From the NCBI RefSeq assembly GCF_014274465.1, contig NZ_CP060394.1, positions 4,154,001 to 4,218,000 on the forward strand: a stretch of DNA of 64,000 bases, in the 5' to 3' direction. Under the pieces are notes generated by a model. The model was not told the origin of the DNA. It saw only the letters and a list, made by a program, of their open reading frames with translations, and searched no databases. Of the stretch, positions 42,687-52,957 are shown piece by piece (the first letter of the stretch is position 1; every line of letters starts with the position of its first letter). The translations under genes and the position numbers were made by a program. The stretch is from Alloacidobacterium dinghuense. Its GTDB lineage: Bacteria > Acidobacteriota > Terriglobia > Terriglobales > Acidobacteriaceae.

Positions 42687-44759
42687 TTATTCGTTGTTAG
42701 GGAAGTCGAACAGGCCGAACAGGTCGTCTAGCGCCGGGCTGTTCACCGGAACATACGGGTTGGCCGGATCCGTCACCGGGTTGGGGAAGTTGTCGCGGCT
42801 GCGGTCGGTCACCGTCTCCAGGCCCCAGTTCCGCTCGATGAACTTCAGTATCGAAACGTGGTCGGAGTAGTCGTGCGAAATGTGGCCCGGCTTCGTCCAC
42901 GGAGACACCACGATCAGCGGAATGCGCGTGCCGTCGCCGAAGAAGTCCAACGGCTGCACGTAGCCGGAGTCATAATAACCTCCGCCCTCGTCAAACGTGA
43001 TCATGATGGCCGTGTCCTTCCACAGCGTGGGATTCGCCTTCACCGCGTCCACAATCTTATTCGTGAAGCCTTCAAACAGGTTGAGCTTGGAAGAAGCGGG
43101 ATGCCCATCCACGAGGCCGCTCGGCTTCACAAACGAGACCGCGGGCAGCGTCCCGTTCTTGATGTCGTTGTACAGATTGGCCGTGTCCTGAAGATGGGCG
43201 GTACGGACCTTCGCGTTGCTCATGATGGAAGTGTCGTACTGGAACGGATTGCAGATGTTGCAATACTCGTCCGTATTCTTGCCGATCGCCGCGTAGTTGA
43301 GCTGGTACTTGTCCTTCAGGTAGTTGTTCCACTGATCGCCGTAGTACTTCCACGAGATACCCTTGGCGAGCATCTCGTCTCCGATGCTGCGCACCGATGA
43401 CGGCGGAATCGTGAACACCGTGTTGTTCGCATTGGTATCGGTAAAGGCATTGCTGCCGTCGCCGAAATACCCCGGGTTGTAGTTGTTCAGCAGATAGTAG
43501 TGTCCCTTCTCACAGTTGGGATCGATCGGCGTCGGCAGCGATTGCAGATAGTTCACGATGGGAGCCACGCCCGGCTGCGCGAGGCTCGCGCACATCGAGT
43601 ACGACCCGCCGCCAAACGAAGCAGATCCAAATGACCCACCGCCATAACCATCCTCGGCATACCAGTTGTTGGTACCTTTCTGCGGGTTGGGATTCTCAAT
43701 CTCATCCACTACGCCCGCATTCGCCGTGCCCGCAACTACTAACTGACCGTGCGGCGGTCTGAGCGGATTACCCTTGCCGTCACTGAACCAGATCGCATCC
43801 CCATGGCCCAGCATGATGTGATTTGCGCCCGTTCCGCCGTTCACTGACTGGTGGAAGTTGTCGCTCATCGCATAGTTATCGGCTAGTTGCTTGAAATAGG
43901 GCGCATCGCCCTTCTGCACGTTATAGAAGCCCAGCGCCGTGGACCCCTCGCCGGTTGTGGCTGCACCCGGATACCACTCCGTGCTGAAGTTTGCCGCCTG
44001 CTTCTTGCCATTGGTACCCGCGCCCACCGTCGTTTCCACCCAGGCAAATAGGGAGGAATCGCAGCCTGAGCCGTTATCCGTGCTGACCTTTGTCGCATCA
44101 CAATTTAATTGCTGCCACATCTGGTAGAACCGGTGCACCGGGCTTGCCGCATAGGAGTTATATGTAAAGGTATCGCCGTTCGTCAGCTGGAACGGTCCGG
44201 TAGGAAGAACGTCCACATCCTTGATACGGGTGTCCGGAGTCTTCGATGGTAGACCCGTTCCGCCCGAGACCAGGTACTTGTAATAATCGCTCGGCAGGCC
44301 GTTCTCAGACGCCGTCGCAACGCTGAGGCTGTCGTTGGGGACGTACGAGTCCGTTGGACCGCCCGTCAGCGGAGACGGAAGAAAGTTCCCAGGGAAAGTG
44401 TCCTTCGTTGGGCTCAGCAGAAATGCGTCCGGCGCCTGGTCAAACGCTGCCTTCTGCTCGGCCTTGGAGAAATTCTTGCCGGGTGTTCCATCCGCCTTGA
44501 TGATGCCCTCGGAAAGAAGGTTCCACACCGTCTCTCCCTTCTTTGGAACGTAAGTTGCAAAAACGTGATCGAAGGAGCGGTTTTCGCCGATGATAACGAT
44601 GACGTGCTTGATCGGCGAACTGGTGTCATTGTCACGGGAATTGCTCGAAGACTGGGCCTGAAGTAAAGAGTTACCGATTGCAAACTGGAACACAGCCGCG
44701 GAAATTACACCCGCGCGCACGGTTCGCACAATACTTGATGCGAGTCGCTCTACGGTCAT
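42687..44759 (-). CDS. secreted phosphoesterase (phospholipase C/acid phosphatase family)
   Basis: The 690-aa product begins with a signal peptide (hydrophobic AGVISAAVFQFAIG, cut near LLQAQ). Family motifs: KHVIVIIGENRSFDHVFATY, GANHIMLGHGDA, VSFVKPSG, MITFDEGGGYYD and RIPLIVVSPW..PGH..HDYSDHVSILKFIE. These are metal-dependent enzymes that release phosphate from lipids or other esters outside the cytoplasm. It stands alone with its own terminator. Confidence 0.9.
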   Translation of the reverse strand: MTVERLASSIVRTVRAGVISAAVFQFAIGNSLLQAQSSSNSRDNDTSSPIKHVIVIIGENRSFDHVFATYVPKKGETVWNLLSEGIIKADGTPGKNFSKAEQKAAFDQAPDAFLLSPTKDTFPGNFLPSPLTGGPTDSYVPNDSLSVATASENGLPSDYYKYLVSGGTGLPSKTPDTRIKDVDVLPTGPFQLTNGDTFTYNSYAASPVHRFYQMWQQLNCDATKVSTDNGSGCDSSLFAWVETTVGAGTNGKKQAANFSTEWYPGAATTGEGSTALGFYNVQKGDAPYFKQLADNYAMSDNFHQSVNGGTGANHIMLGHGDAIWFSDGKGNPLRPPHGQLVVAGTANAGVVDEIENPNPQKGTNNWYAEDGYGGGSFGSASFGGGSYSMCASLAQPGVAPIVNYLQSLPTPIDPNCEKGHYYLLNNYNPGYFGDGSNAFTDTNANNTVFTIPPSSVRSIGDEMLAKGISWKYYGDQWNNYLKDKYQLNYAAIGKNTDEYCNICNPFQYDTSIMSNAKVRTAHLQDTANLYNDIKNGTLPAVSFVKPSGLVDGHPASSKLNLFEGFTNKIVDAVKANPTLWKDTAIMITFDEGGGYYDSGYVQPLDFFGDGTRIPLIVVSPWTKPGHISHDYSDHVSILKFIERNWGLETVTDRSRDNFPNPVTDPANPYVPVNSPALDDLFGLFDFPNNE

Positions 44760-44925
44760 TCAACTGCCTCCTGGGGGGTTGGGGCTCAAGCCGTCAACCA
44801 GGTCGAGGATATGGCCGCGAAAATTGCGGGTTCGTGTCCAGATGTTTAAGAATGTGTAAATATTGTTTCTATTTCCGGTTAATGATTCACGAACGTTTAA
44901 CCCGGCGTTCACAAACTGAAGAGGG

Positions 44926-46743
44926 CTACTGAGCAGTACGTGACTCGGGTAGTGCTTTGTGCTGTCCCTCTGCCGACATCTTTTGGTCCCCCTGCGCAGG
45001 CTCGACCAGGATGGTCCCCATCATGCCCTTGTCCTCGTGCTCCAGCAGATGGCAGTGATAGGGAAATATCCCTACCGTATTCGGATCGCGAAAATCCACC
45101 CGTATGCGAATACTCGGATACGTGAGCAAGCGGCCACCGTAATACGGCACATTCACCGTATCCCTAAGGAAGTTTTCATTCACCTGCCGCCCCATGTATT
45201 CCAGCAGCAGAAAATGCAATTGGTGTATGTGAAAGGCATGCAGCTCTGCACTCCGATTCTCGATAATCCAGTCCTCGACTGTCCCCTGCTGCGCCACCAG
45301 GTCCGGAGGCGCATTCATCTCGAACATCTTCGGAGTTTTGCCCTCTTCGGTCAGATAAAACTCGACCGCGCTCGCAGGATCATTCGGATCCGTGAGCTTC
45401 TCCGAAAAATACAAGTGCCGCACTCGCACCGGAGCCACAGCGCCCAGCCACTTCTCCGCAGGCGAAAGCAGCGGCTGCGGCGCGCTCTGCAATCTCGAAA
45501 TTGGCTCAGCCGCATCCGCCGAAGCCACGATCTTCGCCAGGGCGCGGTTCGTGTCATTCTCGCCGCCCGGCCCGGTATCTACCGTTCTCGTCACCAGCAG
45601 CGCATCCTGCCCCGCCGCCGGAGCCTGCACAATAAACTCCACCCGCGAGCCCGGTGGAATACCTAGATGCGTCTGCCAGTTCACCGCGTCGAGCGCATCC
45701 TGATTCCCTGTCCCAAGCCCGATCGGCACGCCATCCATCGCGACCAGCCCCAGTTGCTGCGGCGTATGGCCGAACAGCATCTGGATGTTTAAATACGTAA
45801 TCGCGGAAGCATTCAGTAACCGCCACAGTTGCTTTTCACCCGGCTTGATCTGGATCGTTGCCGGCGGGTAGTCCGGATATGGCACGGGCACGTAGTTGAT
45901 CGAAAGGTCCTTCGCCGGCTTGCCGAATCCCGTCCCGTTGTTTGCCGAATCTCCATCCTTGTCGATCATGAACTTCGGCACAACAGGCTCCGATTTCGAC
46001 GGCGGGGAGTTGGGGTTCACAAGGTCCTGGTCGCGAATGATCAGCACGCGCTCCGGCAGCCCTGCAACTTCCTTCTTCGCGCGCTCAATGCCCTCGACAA
46101 TCAGCGCTCCCGACGCGCCTCCCAGCAGTTGCGGTTTGCCGAACCCATGAATATGCGGGTGATACCAGTAGAGGCCCGGAGCCTCGTCATCCGGGATGCG
46201 GAAACTGTAGTCGAACGTGTCCCCCGGCTCGAGTGACGTCTTCAGCACATCGTCCTGATGGCACGTAGGCGGAATCGTCAACCCGTGGAAGTGCAGGTTT
46301 GTTGATACCAGCGTCATTGCGCCACTCGCGCACTCGCCACCTGCCGCATGGGAATGAGCATGCTGCGCCACAGCGGCCGCGTGGGGCATCTCCGTCATCG
46401 CATTTTTCAGATGAATGATGATCCGATCGCCCGGATTCACCCGCAGACTGGGGGACTCGCGGCCCTGATCGTCGACAAAGCAGTAGCGTGTGCGGCCATC
46501 GCTTTCCTTGACATTTTCCGCAGTCATGTTGATTTCAAGTATCCCGTTTTTGCTGCGCAGGTCAGGCGGCTCGGTAACAACGCTTCCGGCCTGCGGACGC
46601 GCACAGACTTCCCCGTGCACCCGAAAAGGACACAAGACAAGAAACACGGCACAAAGCGTAATCAGGATACCGTTGATACGTTTATAGGCAGGTCGAAAAG
46701 CTGGATTCGCGGCACACAACCTCATCACAGTCCCGTTGACCAT
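44926..46743 (-). CDS. multicopper oxidase
   Basis: All four copper motifs are present: LHFHGLTIPP, YWYHPHIHGF, HAFHIHQLHF and FPYHCHLLEHEDKGMMG, giving the type 1 site and the trinuclear cluster. The start MVNGTVMRL, with a membrane segment INGILITLCAVFLVLCPF and VHGEVC, indicates export; ~605 aa. The His-rich stretch HAAAVAQHAHSHAAGGE may bind copper. Such enzymes oxidise Cu(I) to less toxic Cu(II), in keeping with the CusABC operon upstream on the same strand. No strong ribosome site; a second ATG six codons in is possible. Confidence 0.92.
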   Translation of the reverse strand: MVNGTVMRLCAANPAFRPAYKRINGILITLCAVFLVLCPFRVHGEVCARPQAGSVVTEPPDLRSKNGILEINMTAENVKESDGRTRYCFVDDQGRESPSLRVNPGDRIIIHLKNAMTEMPHAAAVAQHAHSHAAGGECASGAMTLVSTNLHFHGLTIPPTCHQDDVLKTSLEPGDTFDYSFRIPDDEAPGLYWYHPHIHGFGKPQLLGGASGALIVEGIERAKKEVAGLPERVLIIRDQDLVNPNSPPSKSEPVVPKFMIDKDGDSANNGTGFGKPAKDLSINYVPVPYPDYPPATIQIKPGEKQLWRLLNASAITYLNIQMLFGHTPQQLGLVAMDGVPIGLGTGNQDALDAVNWQTHLGIPPGSRVEFIVQAPAAGQDALLVTRTVDTGPGGENDTNRALAKIVASADAAEPISRLQSAPQPLLSPAEKWLGAVAPVRVRHLYFSEKLTDPNDPASAVEFYLTEEGKTPKMFEMNAPPDLVAQQGTVEDWIIENRSAELHAFHIHQLHFLLLEYMGRQVNENFLRDTVNVPYYGGRLLTYPSIRIRVDFRDPNTVGIFPYHCHLLEHEDKGMMGTILVEPAQGDQKMSAEGQHKALPESRTAQ

Positions 46744-47011
46744 GGTTTCAACTGTTCCAGCTCTCAGCATTAAAGCCAGATGAATTACCGGGCTGGACGA
46801 TCGTTGCGTCCAACGACAAACACTGGATTCCACACAATGCCCGTGATCCATGCGAAACGCGGGTTGAAATCCCGCCGCGGACGCCGATTGAATTTGAAGG
46901 CCACAGGAAATTCTGTGCGAGCTGAAAAAAACAGACTTTGCGTTCTGCGGTCAAATGACCAAGCGCCCCAGATCCGCAAATTTTCCCATTACTCGTTATC
47001 TAATGTGGCAA

Positions 47012-48163
47012 TTAGGCATGATGCTCTCCGTGATGACCCGGACCGCTCATCATGCGCATCATCGCAGGCCCTCCCGTGCGGAAGAAGCGGATCACCAGAA
47101 CCGACGCAAGCGCCAGAAAGACTATGTTGAGAATGGTTGTGTAGTTCCAGCGAATGGTCCCCTCGACAATTTGAGCCTTTCGTTCTTGGGGGATCAGATG
47201 CAATATCTGAAAAACAAATTCCACCACAAGCGCCGCTGCTGACATTGCGGCGTAGAAGATAGCCAGCAGAAATGCGCCGATTTTCAGTCCATAGTATTTG
47301 CGATAGATGTCGAGAATGGGAAGAACGATGAGATCGGCGAATATGAACGCGATCACGCCGCCGAAGCTTATGCCTCCATTCCACAGCACCGCGGCCAAAG
47401 GCACATTTCCGATGGAGCAGACGAATGACACGATGGCCACTATCGGGCCAACAAGGGGACCCCAAAGCTTCGACAGAATCGGGTGTCCCTGTAGAAAGAA
47501 TGCCTGCCAGAAGTGCTGCGGCACCCAGGCTGCAAGCGCTCCGGCAATGAGTAGTCCTCCGCCAAGATCGATCCAGATCATCACCCAGTCCATGACGAAG
47601 AAGTGGCTGATCGCAGTCCTCCCTTTGCTCGAAAACATCCTTTGCCAGATGGTTCCTTCGTGAATAGACATGTCCATAGCCGCATGTCCTTCCATGTGTC
47701 CCTGGATGCCTTTGTCAGCTTGCTGCCGCGCGGCTTCGACAATCCTGGGCGTCAGGAATGCCTTGAACAAGAGGACCATGATCGCGATCATGAGCGGTCC
47801 GCCTGTAAACTCGGCCAGCGTGAATTGCCAGCCCATGAGCAAGGCCAGCAGGATACCGAGTTCGACAACGAGATTGGTGGAAGCGAACTGAAAGGCCATT
47901 GCAGCCGTGAAGTTCGCTCCTCTGCGGAACATGGAGCGTGCGAGCGCGACGGCGGCGTAGGAACAGGAAGATGATGCTGCCCCCAAGCCGCACGCCACAG
48001 TTACGGTACGAGCCGAGTCGTCGGGCAGCAATCGGCTCATCTCTTCTTTGGACACGACAGCCTGGATGATTGCGGAGAGCCCGAAACCGAGAATCAGTGC
48101 CCAAAGAATCTCCCAGGTCATTGCGAACGACATCATCAGAGCGTGACCGATTGCCGCGAGCAT
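47012..48163 (-). CDS. DUF318/PF03773-type permease
   Basis: GGAGGCGTTCG before the ATG (MLAAIGHALMMSF) sets the start, 383 aa. About eight membrane segments are visible, with GLGAASSSCSYAAVALARS and FVCSIGNVPLAAVLWNGG (two Cys-bearing polar turns typical of this permease family, which includes ArsP). A hydrophilic loop in the middle is rich in His/Met (GHMEGHAAMDMSIHEG) and the C-terminus ends GPGHHGEHHA, both likely metal-binding. Substrate is probably a metal or organometal ion. It starts 10 nt from the end of cusA, in the same operon. Confidence 0.85.
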   Translation of the reverse strand: MLAAIGHALMMSFAMTWEILWALILGFGLSAIIQAVVSKEEMSRLLPDDSARTVTVACGLGAASSSCSYAAVALARSMFRRGANFTAAMAFQFASTNLVVELGILLALLMGWQFTLAEFTGGPLMIAIMVLLFKAFLTPRIVEAARQQADKGIQGHMEGHAAMDMSIHEGTIWQRMFSSKGRTAISHFFVMDWVMIWIDLGGGLLIAGALAAWVPQHFWQAFFLQGHPILSKLWGPLVGPIVAIVSFVCSIGNVPLAAVLWNGGISFGGVIAFIFADLIVLPILDIYRKYYGLKIGAFLLAIFYAAMSAAALVVEFVFQILHLIPQERKAQIVEGTIRWNYTTILNIVFLALASVLVIRFFRTGGPAMMRMMSGPGHHGEHHA

Positions 48164-48173
48164 CGAACGCCTC

Positions 48174-51100
48174 CTACGATTGAGATGTAACCAGTGACTC
48201 CGACGTGACAAGCGGAGTAAGCCTTCCTCGTTTCAGCGCCCGCTCCTTCATCATGACAAAGAAGACTGGCACCAGGATCAGGACATGAATGGTTGAGGTG
48301 ATCATGCCACCGACGATCGGCGCCGCAATCGGCTTCATGACATCTGAACCGATGCCGGACTCCCAGAGGATAGGCACAAGGCTGGCAAGCACCGCGCAAA
48401 CGGTCATCAGCTTAGGCCGTAGACGCTGGACCGCACCCTCGATCGCGGCGGCTTCAATGTCGGCATTCGTCAAAGTCTTTCCAGATTTCAGTCTGTGTTC
48501 GAGCGCTTCGTGAAGATAGACAACCATCACGACGCCAGTTTCAACCGCGATGCCAAAAAGCGCGATGTATCCCACTGCAACAGCAACGCTGAAGTTGTAC
48601 TTGAGCAGCCATTGCAGCAACAGTCCTCCACTCATCGCATAGATCGTGGGAAAGATCAGAACAAGCGCCTCAGCAACCGAGTGAAAGACCAGGTAAAGCA
48701 AAATGAAAATCACAAAGAAAACAACTGGCAGGATCAGTTGCAGCCGCTGCTTCGCTCGGAGTTCGAGTTCATACTCTCCCGACCACTGAAAGGTGTAATT
48801 CGCAGGAAGAGCGAGTTTTTCATGCAACAGCTTGTCAGCTCTGGAGACAAAGCCGCCGTAGTCGGTGTTCTTGAGATCGATGTAGATGTATCCCGTCAGT
48901 GCGCCGTCCTCATCGCGGATCATTGCAGGACCATGTGAGAAGGAAACACGCGCCACCTGGCCGAGCGGAATTTGCGCGCCGGATGGAGTACCGATCAGGA
49001 CTTTGCTCATCTGCTCGACGCTGTCACGAAAATCCCTTTGATAGCGAACATTGATGGGATAGCGCTCGCGGCCCTCAATGTTCTCTGCAATACTTTGCCC
49101 ACCAATGCCAGACTGTACGGCGGTCTGCACATCTGCGATCGTCAGGCCATAGCGAGCGGCTTCCTCGCGATTAACATCTACGTTGATGTAAAAGCCTTGC
49201 GCAACCTTCTCTGCAAAGACCGAACGCATCTCAGGAAGACCGGAAAGAACATTCTGAATCTGCGATGCGAGTTGCTGAATGCCTTCCACACCTGGCCCCT
49301 GAACCTTCATGCCAAGCGGTGTCTTGATGCCGGTCAGTTCCATGTCCAGACGATTCTCCACCGGCATGGTCCAGGTATTCGAGAGACCGGGGAACTGAAG
49401 TTTCTCGTCCATCTGCTGAATGAGCTGGTCATAGGTCATGCCCGCGGGCCATTGCTCGCGTGGCTTGAGCATGAGTGTTGTGTCATACATGTCAAGTGGA
49501 GCGTTGTCGGTAGCGCTGTCAGAGCGTCCAACCGCGCCGAAGACGCTTGCTACTTCCGGGAAGCTGCGAAGAATCCTGTCCTGCTGCTGAAGCAATACCT
49601 TCGCCTGCTCAATCGAGATCCCCGGAAGCGCCGTGGGCATATACAAGGTCGAGCCTTCAAAGAGCGGCGGCATGAACTGGCTTCCCAGTTTTGTAGCCAA
49701 TGGGAAAGTTGCGACAAGAAAGATCAGGTTGACAGCAATGGTGAGCCAGCGATGCCGCAGGCAGAACTTGAGAATCGGCAGATAAATAGCCTTGGTGAAA
49801 CGTGAAATAGGATTGGCTTCCTCCGGACGCAGCTTTCCACGCATCAGCATCACCATGAGAACCGGCACAAGCGTGATGGCAAGGATGGAAGACGAACCAA
49901 CAGCCAGCGTTTTGGTCCAGGCCAATGGACGAAACATGCGTCCTTCCTGTGCTTCCAGAAGAAAGACGGGCAGAAAGGAAACGACGATGATGAGCAATGA
50001 AAAGAAGAGTGCCGGGCCGACCTGTTTCGCTGCATTGATGAGAATCTGGTGTCGCTCAGGTTCCGATACCGGCTCAGTGTTGTGTTCTTGCCGCTCAGAC
50101 AGATGGCGGTAGCCGTTTTCGACCATCACGATCGAGGCATCGACAAGAACTCCGATGGCCAGCGCAATCCCGCCGAGCGACATGATGTTCGAGGTAACGC
50201 CGAGCCAATACATGGGGATGAATGAGACGAGAACAGCAATGGGTAAAGCGAGAATTGCGATGAGTGCTGAACGGAAGTGGAAGAGAAAAACAATAATCAC
50301 GACGCTGACGATGATCGCTTCCTCTATCAGGTCACGCTGGAGAGTCTTGATCGACGCATCGATGAGGCCGGAGCGGTCGTAGCCGGGCATGATCTGGACA
50401 CCTGGCGGAAGCGATGGCGCGATCTCGCGCAGCTTCTGCTTGACGCCGTTGATGACATTCAGAGCATTCAAGCCCTGTCGCATCACGATAATTCCGCCGA
50501 CTGTTTCCCCTTCTCCATTCCACTCGGCAACGCCTTCGCGAATATCCGGACCGAAGCTCACCGTTCCGAGATCGCGTAGCAGCACTGGCGTTCCGTTCTT
50601 GCTGCCGACTGCAACCATCGCGAGGTCGTCAAGCGAGCGCAAATAGCCGAGGCCGCGGATCATATATTCCGCGCCACTTAGGTCGAGCAGTCGCCCACCA
50701 ACTTCGTTCGTGCTCATCTTCACCTTGTCGATGACCGTGGAGAGAGGAATGCCATAGGCCAGCAGTTTGTTAGGGTCCAGTTGCACCTGATACTGCCGGA
50801 CATAACCGCCGATGGTGGCCACCTCTGCCACTCCGGGTACTGTTTCCAGCGCGTACCGCAGATGCCAATCCTGCAAGGTACGCAGGTCAGCCAGGCTATG
50901 CTTACCGCTCTTGTCCACGATGGCATACTCATAAACCCAACCTGCTCCCGTCGCATCCGGACCGATGGAAGGATGCACGTTCTCTGGCAAGCGTCCGCTG
51001 ATCTGCTGCAGATACTCGATGACCCGAGAGCGTGCCCAGTAGAGGTCGGTGCCATCTTGAAAAACCACGTAAACATAGGAATCGCCGAACATGGTCTGCG

Positions 51101-51350
51101 CACGCACTGCCTTTACATGCGGCGCGGCAAGCAAGCTGGTGACAATGGGATAGGTCACCTGGTCTTCGATGACATCTGGCGGTTCTCCCGCCCAGGCTGT
51201 ATGCACGATCACTTGCACATCAGAGATGTCCGGTAATGCATCCAACGGCACGTGCTGTAGAGACCAGATACCCGCGAGCGTAAGCAGCAGCACTCCGGTA
51301 AAGACAAGAAACCGATTGCGAGCGCAGACTTCGATGACTTTCGAGAGCAT
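48174..51350 (-). CDS. cusA: CusA-type heavy-metal RND efflux pump
   Basis: The start MLSKVIEVCARN overlaps the cusB stop (TAATG), 1058 aa, matching the family length; an in-frame extension of 28 codons upstream overlaps cusB and is rejected. Twelve membrane segments, two large periplasmic loops, and HME-RND motifs: PLDALPDISDVQV, GVLVDASIVMVENGYRHL, AVEKVAQGFYINVDVNREEAARYGL-like and GIAVETGVVMVVYLHEALE. Periplasmic Met residues (MDMELTGIKTPLGMKVQGPG) fit Cu(I)/Ag(I). It is the inner-membrane part of a tripartite pump. Confidence 0.95.
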   Translation of the reverse strand: MLSKVIEVCARNRFLVFTGVLLLTLAGIWSLQHVPLDALPDISDVQVIVHTAWAGEPPDVIEDQVTYPIVTSLLAAPHVKAVRAQTMFGDSYVYVVFQDGTDLYWARSRVIEYLQQISGRLPENVHPSIGPDATGAGWVYEYAIVDKSGKHSLADLRTLQDWHLRYALETVPGVAEVATIGGYVRQYQVQLDPNKLLAYGIPLSTVIDKVKMSTNEVGGRLLDLSGAEYMIRGLGYLRSLDDLAMVAVGSKNGTPVLLRDLGTVSFGPDIREGVAEWNGEGETVGGIIVMRQGLNALNVINGVKQKLREIAPSLPPGVQIMPGYDRSGLIDASIKTLQRDLIEEAIIVSVVIIVFLFHFRSALIAILALPIAVLVSFIPMYWLGVTSNIMSLGGIALAIGVLVDASIVMVENGYRHLSERQEHNTEPVSEPERHQILINAAKQVGPALFFSLLIIVVSFLPVFLLEAQEGRMFRPLAWTKTLAVGSSSILAITLVPVLMVMLMRGKLRPEEANPISRFTKAIYLPILKFCLRHRWLTIAVNLIFLVATFPLATKLGSQFMPPLFEGSTLYMPTALPGISIEQAKVLLQQQDRILRSFPEVASVFGAVGRSDSATDNAPLDMYDTTLMLKPREQWPAGMTYDQLIQQMDEKLQFPGLSNTWTMPVENRLDMELTGIKTPLGMKVQGPGVEGIQQLASQIQNVLSGLPEMRSVFAEKVAQGFYINVDVNREEAARYGLTIADVQTAVQSGIGGQSIAENIEGRERYPINVRYQRDFRDSVEQMSKVLIGTPSGAQIPLGQVARVSFSHGPAMIRDEDGALTGYIYIDLKNTDYGGFVSRADKLLHEKLALPANYTFQWSGEYELELRAKQRLQLILPVVFFVIFILLYLVFHSVAEALVLIFPTIYAMSGGLLLQWLLKYNFSVAVAVGYIALFGIAVETGVVMVVYLHEALEHRLKSGKTLTNADIEAAAIEGAVQRLRPKLMTVCAVLASLVPILWESGIGSDVMKPIAAPIVGGMITSTIHVLILVPVFFVMMKERALKRGRLTPLVTSESLVTSQS

Positions 51351-52957
51351 TACATGCCTCCTGTCGCGTCGACACTCAGTTGCTTGGTGGCGATGATCTG
51401 ACCATTTTTCTGGGCGGTGATCGAGACTCGCCACGTCCCTCCGGAGCCAAGCGATCCGGCACCCTCGTAGAGGCCGTTGCCTTTATCGCTCAGCTTTGCT
51501 GTCGCATTCATCGCCGCCATGCCCATTGCCGGCATTGCTGCCATAAAGAACGTCACACTCACGTCTGCTCCCGAGACAACGGCTCCCTTGCTATCAGTGA
51601 GCTTTACTCGGAAGAGGTTATTGCCTTTCTGGGGAGGATTTGGATCTGTTGTGAACTCGATATTTCCCTGCGCTGATTGAGACTGGTTTCCCGGTGTGCC
51701 CATTCCTCCGGAGCCTGGAGGAGGAAGCACAAAAGAACCTGCGGCGGCTTGCAACTGGCTCTCGGAATCAATGAGGAAATTTGCCGAGGTAACGATGGAC
51801 TGATGCGCGGTCAATCCTTTGAGCACAACAAAGTCATCCCCAACACGAGGTCCGACTGCAATTTCTCTCGGCTCAAGGCTACCGTTGCCGTGATCGACGA
51901 AAACCAACTGCCGCGTTCCTGATTGAAAGACAGCAGGCGCAGGCACTACAAGCTGGCGTCCCAGATTGCTCTTCACATCAACGTTGACGAACATGCCTGG
52001 TTTTAACTTGAGGCCGGGATTGGCAATCGCGAGACGCACGCGCACCGTACGTGTCGCCATATCAACCTGCGGCAAAATTTCTTCGATCCGGCCGGCAAAT
52101 GTACGTCCGGGATACGAGTCCACTGTTATCGCAACCGTATCGCCCGGCTTCAGCCGTCCAATGTCATCCTGGAAAATCTGCGCGTTGACCCAGACACGGG
52201 AGAGATCGGCAACGGTGTACAACCGGGTTGATGGCTCTGCGTAAAGATTCGGAAGAGCATTGCGTTCGGTTATGTATCCCGATACTGGTGAGTAGATGGT
52301 GAGATCGGTGACCGGCTTGCCTGTCTCTTTCAGCTTAGCAAGCTCGCTTGCCGGCACTTCCCACTGCTCCAGTCTCTGCTCGGCTGCAGTGGACAACGTT
52401 GCCGCCCCTGCGGCTACGCCATCAACCGTGCTCGACTGCAATATCTTCTGGTTCTGCTGCGCGAGGAGATATTCCTGCTGTGTCGCTACCAGATCGGGGC
52501 TGTACACGGTGAACAACGGTTCGCCCTTGCGCACATACTGATACGTTGCATTGGCAAAGACCTTCCGGATATAGCCGGGAAAACGTACCTGCACATACGA
52601 GAGAAGCCGTTCGTCTATATCTACGGTGCCTGTCGCGCGAATATCGTCGCTTAGTTGCTTGTATTCGACTGTGCCCGTTTTCACACCGATGCTCTGCATT
52701 CTCTCCGGTGTAAGCTGCACGGGAACCAGGGCGGCATCCTTCGACTCCGGCATGGACATGACCGGCATCGATGACGCAGACTTCTCCATGTCGGAAGCTG
52801 GCCCTGCAGCTACAGGCTGCACATCGCCTGACATCGGCATATTCGTCTTCATCATTTGAGGCTGTTTCTTCCAGTGAGATCGATAAGTCCATATCCCTGC
52901 GAGAACTGCCAGGACGGTCATCCAGACGAGAGAGGTTCTCAAAATATACTTGTTCAT
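51350..52957 (-). CDS. cusB: CusB-type membrane-fusion adaptor with extra C-terminal domain
   Basis: The 535-aa protein has an N-terminal anchor (LVWMTVLAVLAGIWTY), a Met-rich segment (MMKTNMPMSG, SSMPVMSMPES), the lipoyl/hairpin/beta-barrel part of RND adaptors (PGYIRKVFANATYQYVRKGEPLFTVYSPDLVATQQEYLL) and, after residue ~415, a separate beta-sandwich (NLFRVKLTDSKGAVVSGADVSVTFFMAAMPAMGMAAM) of the YtkA/FixH type. The Met clusters probably receive Cu(I). Its ATG overlaps the cusC stop (ATGA). Confidence 0.92.
   Translation of the reverse strand: MNKYILRTSLVWMTVLAVLAGIWTYRSHWKKQPQMMKTNMPMSGDVQPVAAGPASDMEKSASSMPVMSMPESKDAALVPVQLTPERMQSIGVKTGTVEYKQLSDDIRATGTVDIDERLLSYVQVRFPGYIRKVFANATYQYVRKGEPLFTVYSPDLVATQQEYLLAQQNQKILQSSTVDGVAAGAATLSTAAEQRLEQWEVPASELAKLKETGKPVTDLTIYSPVSGYITERNALPNLYAEPSTRLYTVADLSRVWVNAQIFQDDIGRLKPGDTVAITVDSYPGRTFAGRIEEILPQVDMATRTVRVRLAIANPGLKLKPGMFVNVDVKSNLGRQLVVPAPAVFQSGTRQLVFVDHGNGSLEPREIAVGPRVGDDFVVLKGLTAHQSIVTSANFLIDSESQLQAAAGSFVLPPPGSGGMGTPGNQSQSAQGNIEFTTDPNPPQKGNNLFRVKLTDSKGAVVSGADVSVTFFMAAMPAMGMAAMNATAKLSDKGNGLYEGAGSLGSGGTWRVSITAQKNGQIIATKQLSVDATGGM

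Noticed and set aside
42858-43400. Large + strand frames opposite the phosphoesterase, oxidase and Cus genes
   Set aside because: They are mirror frames of GC-rich coding sequence (Arg/His/Val-rich, no motifs), as are similar ones at 44959-46773 and 48495-49805.
51351-51434. Longer CusA start
   Set aside because: The extra 28 codons overlap cusB, and MLSKVIEV aligns with the usual CusA N-terminus with TAATG coupling.
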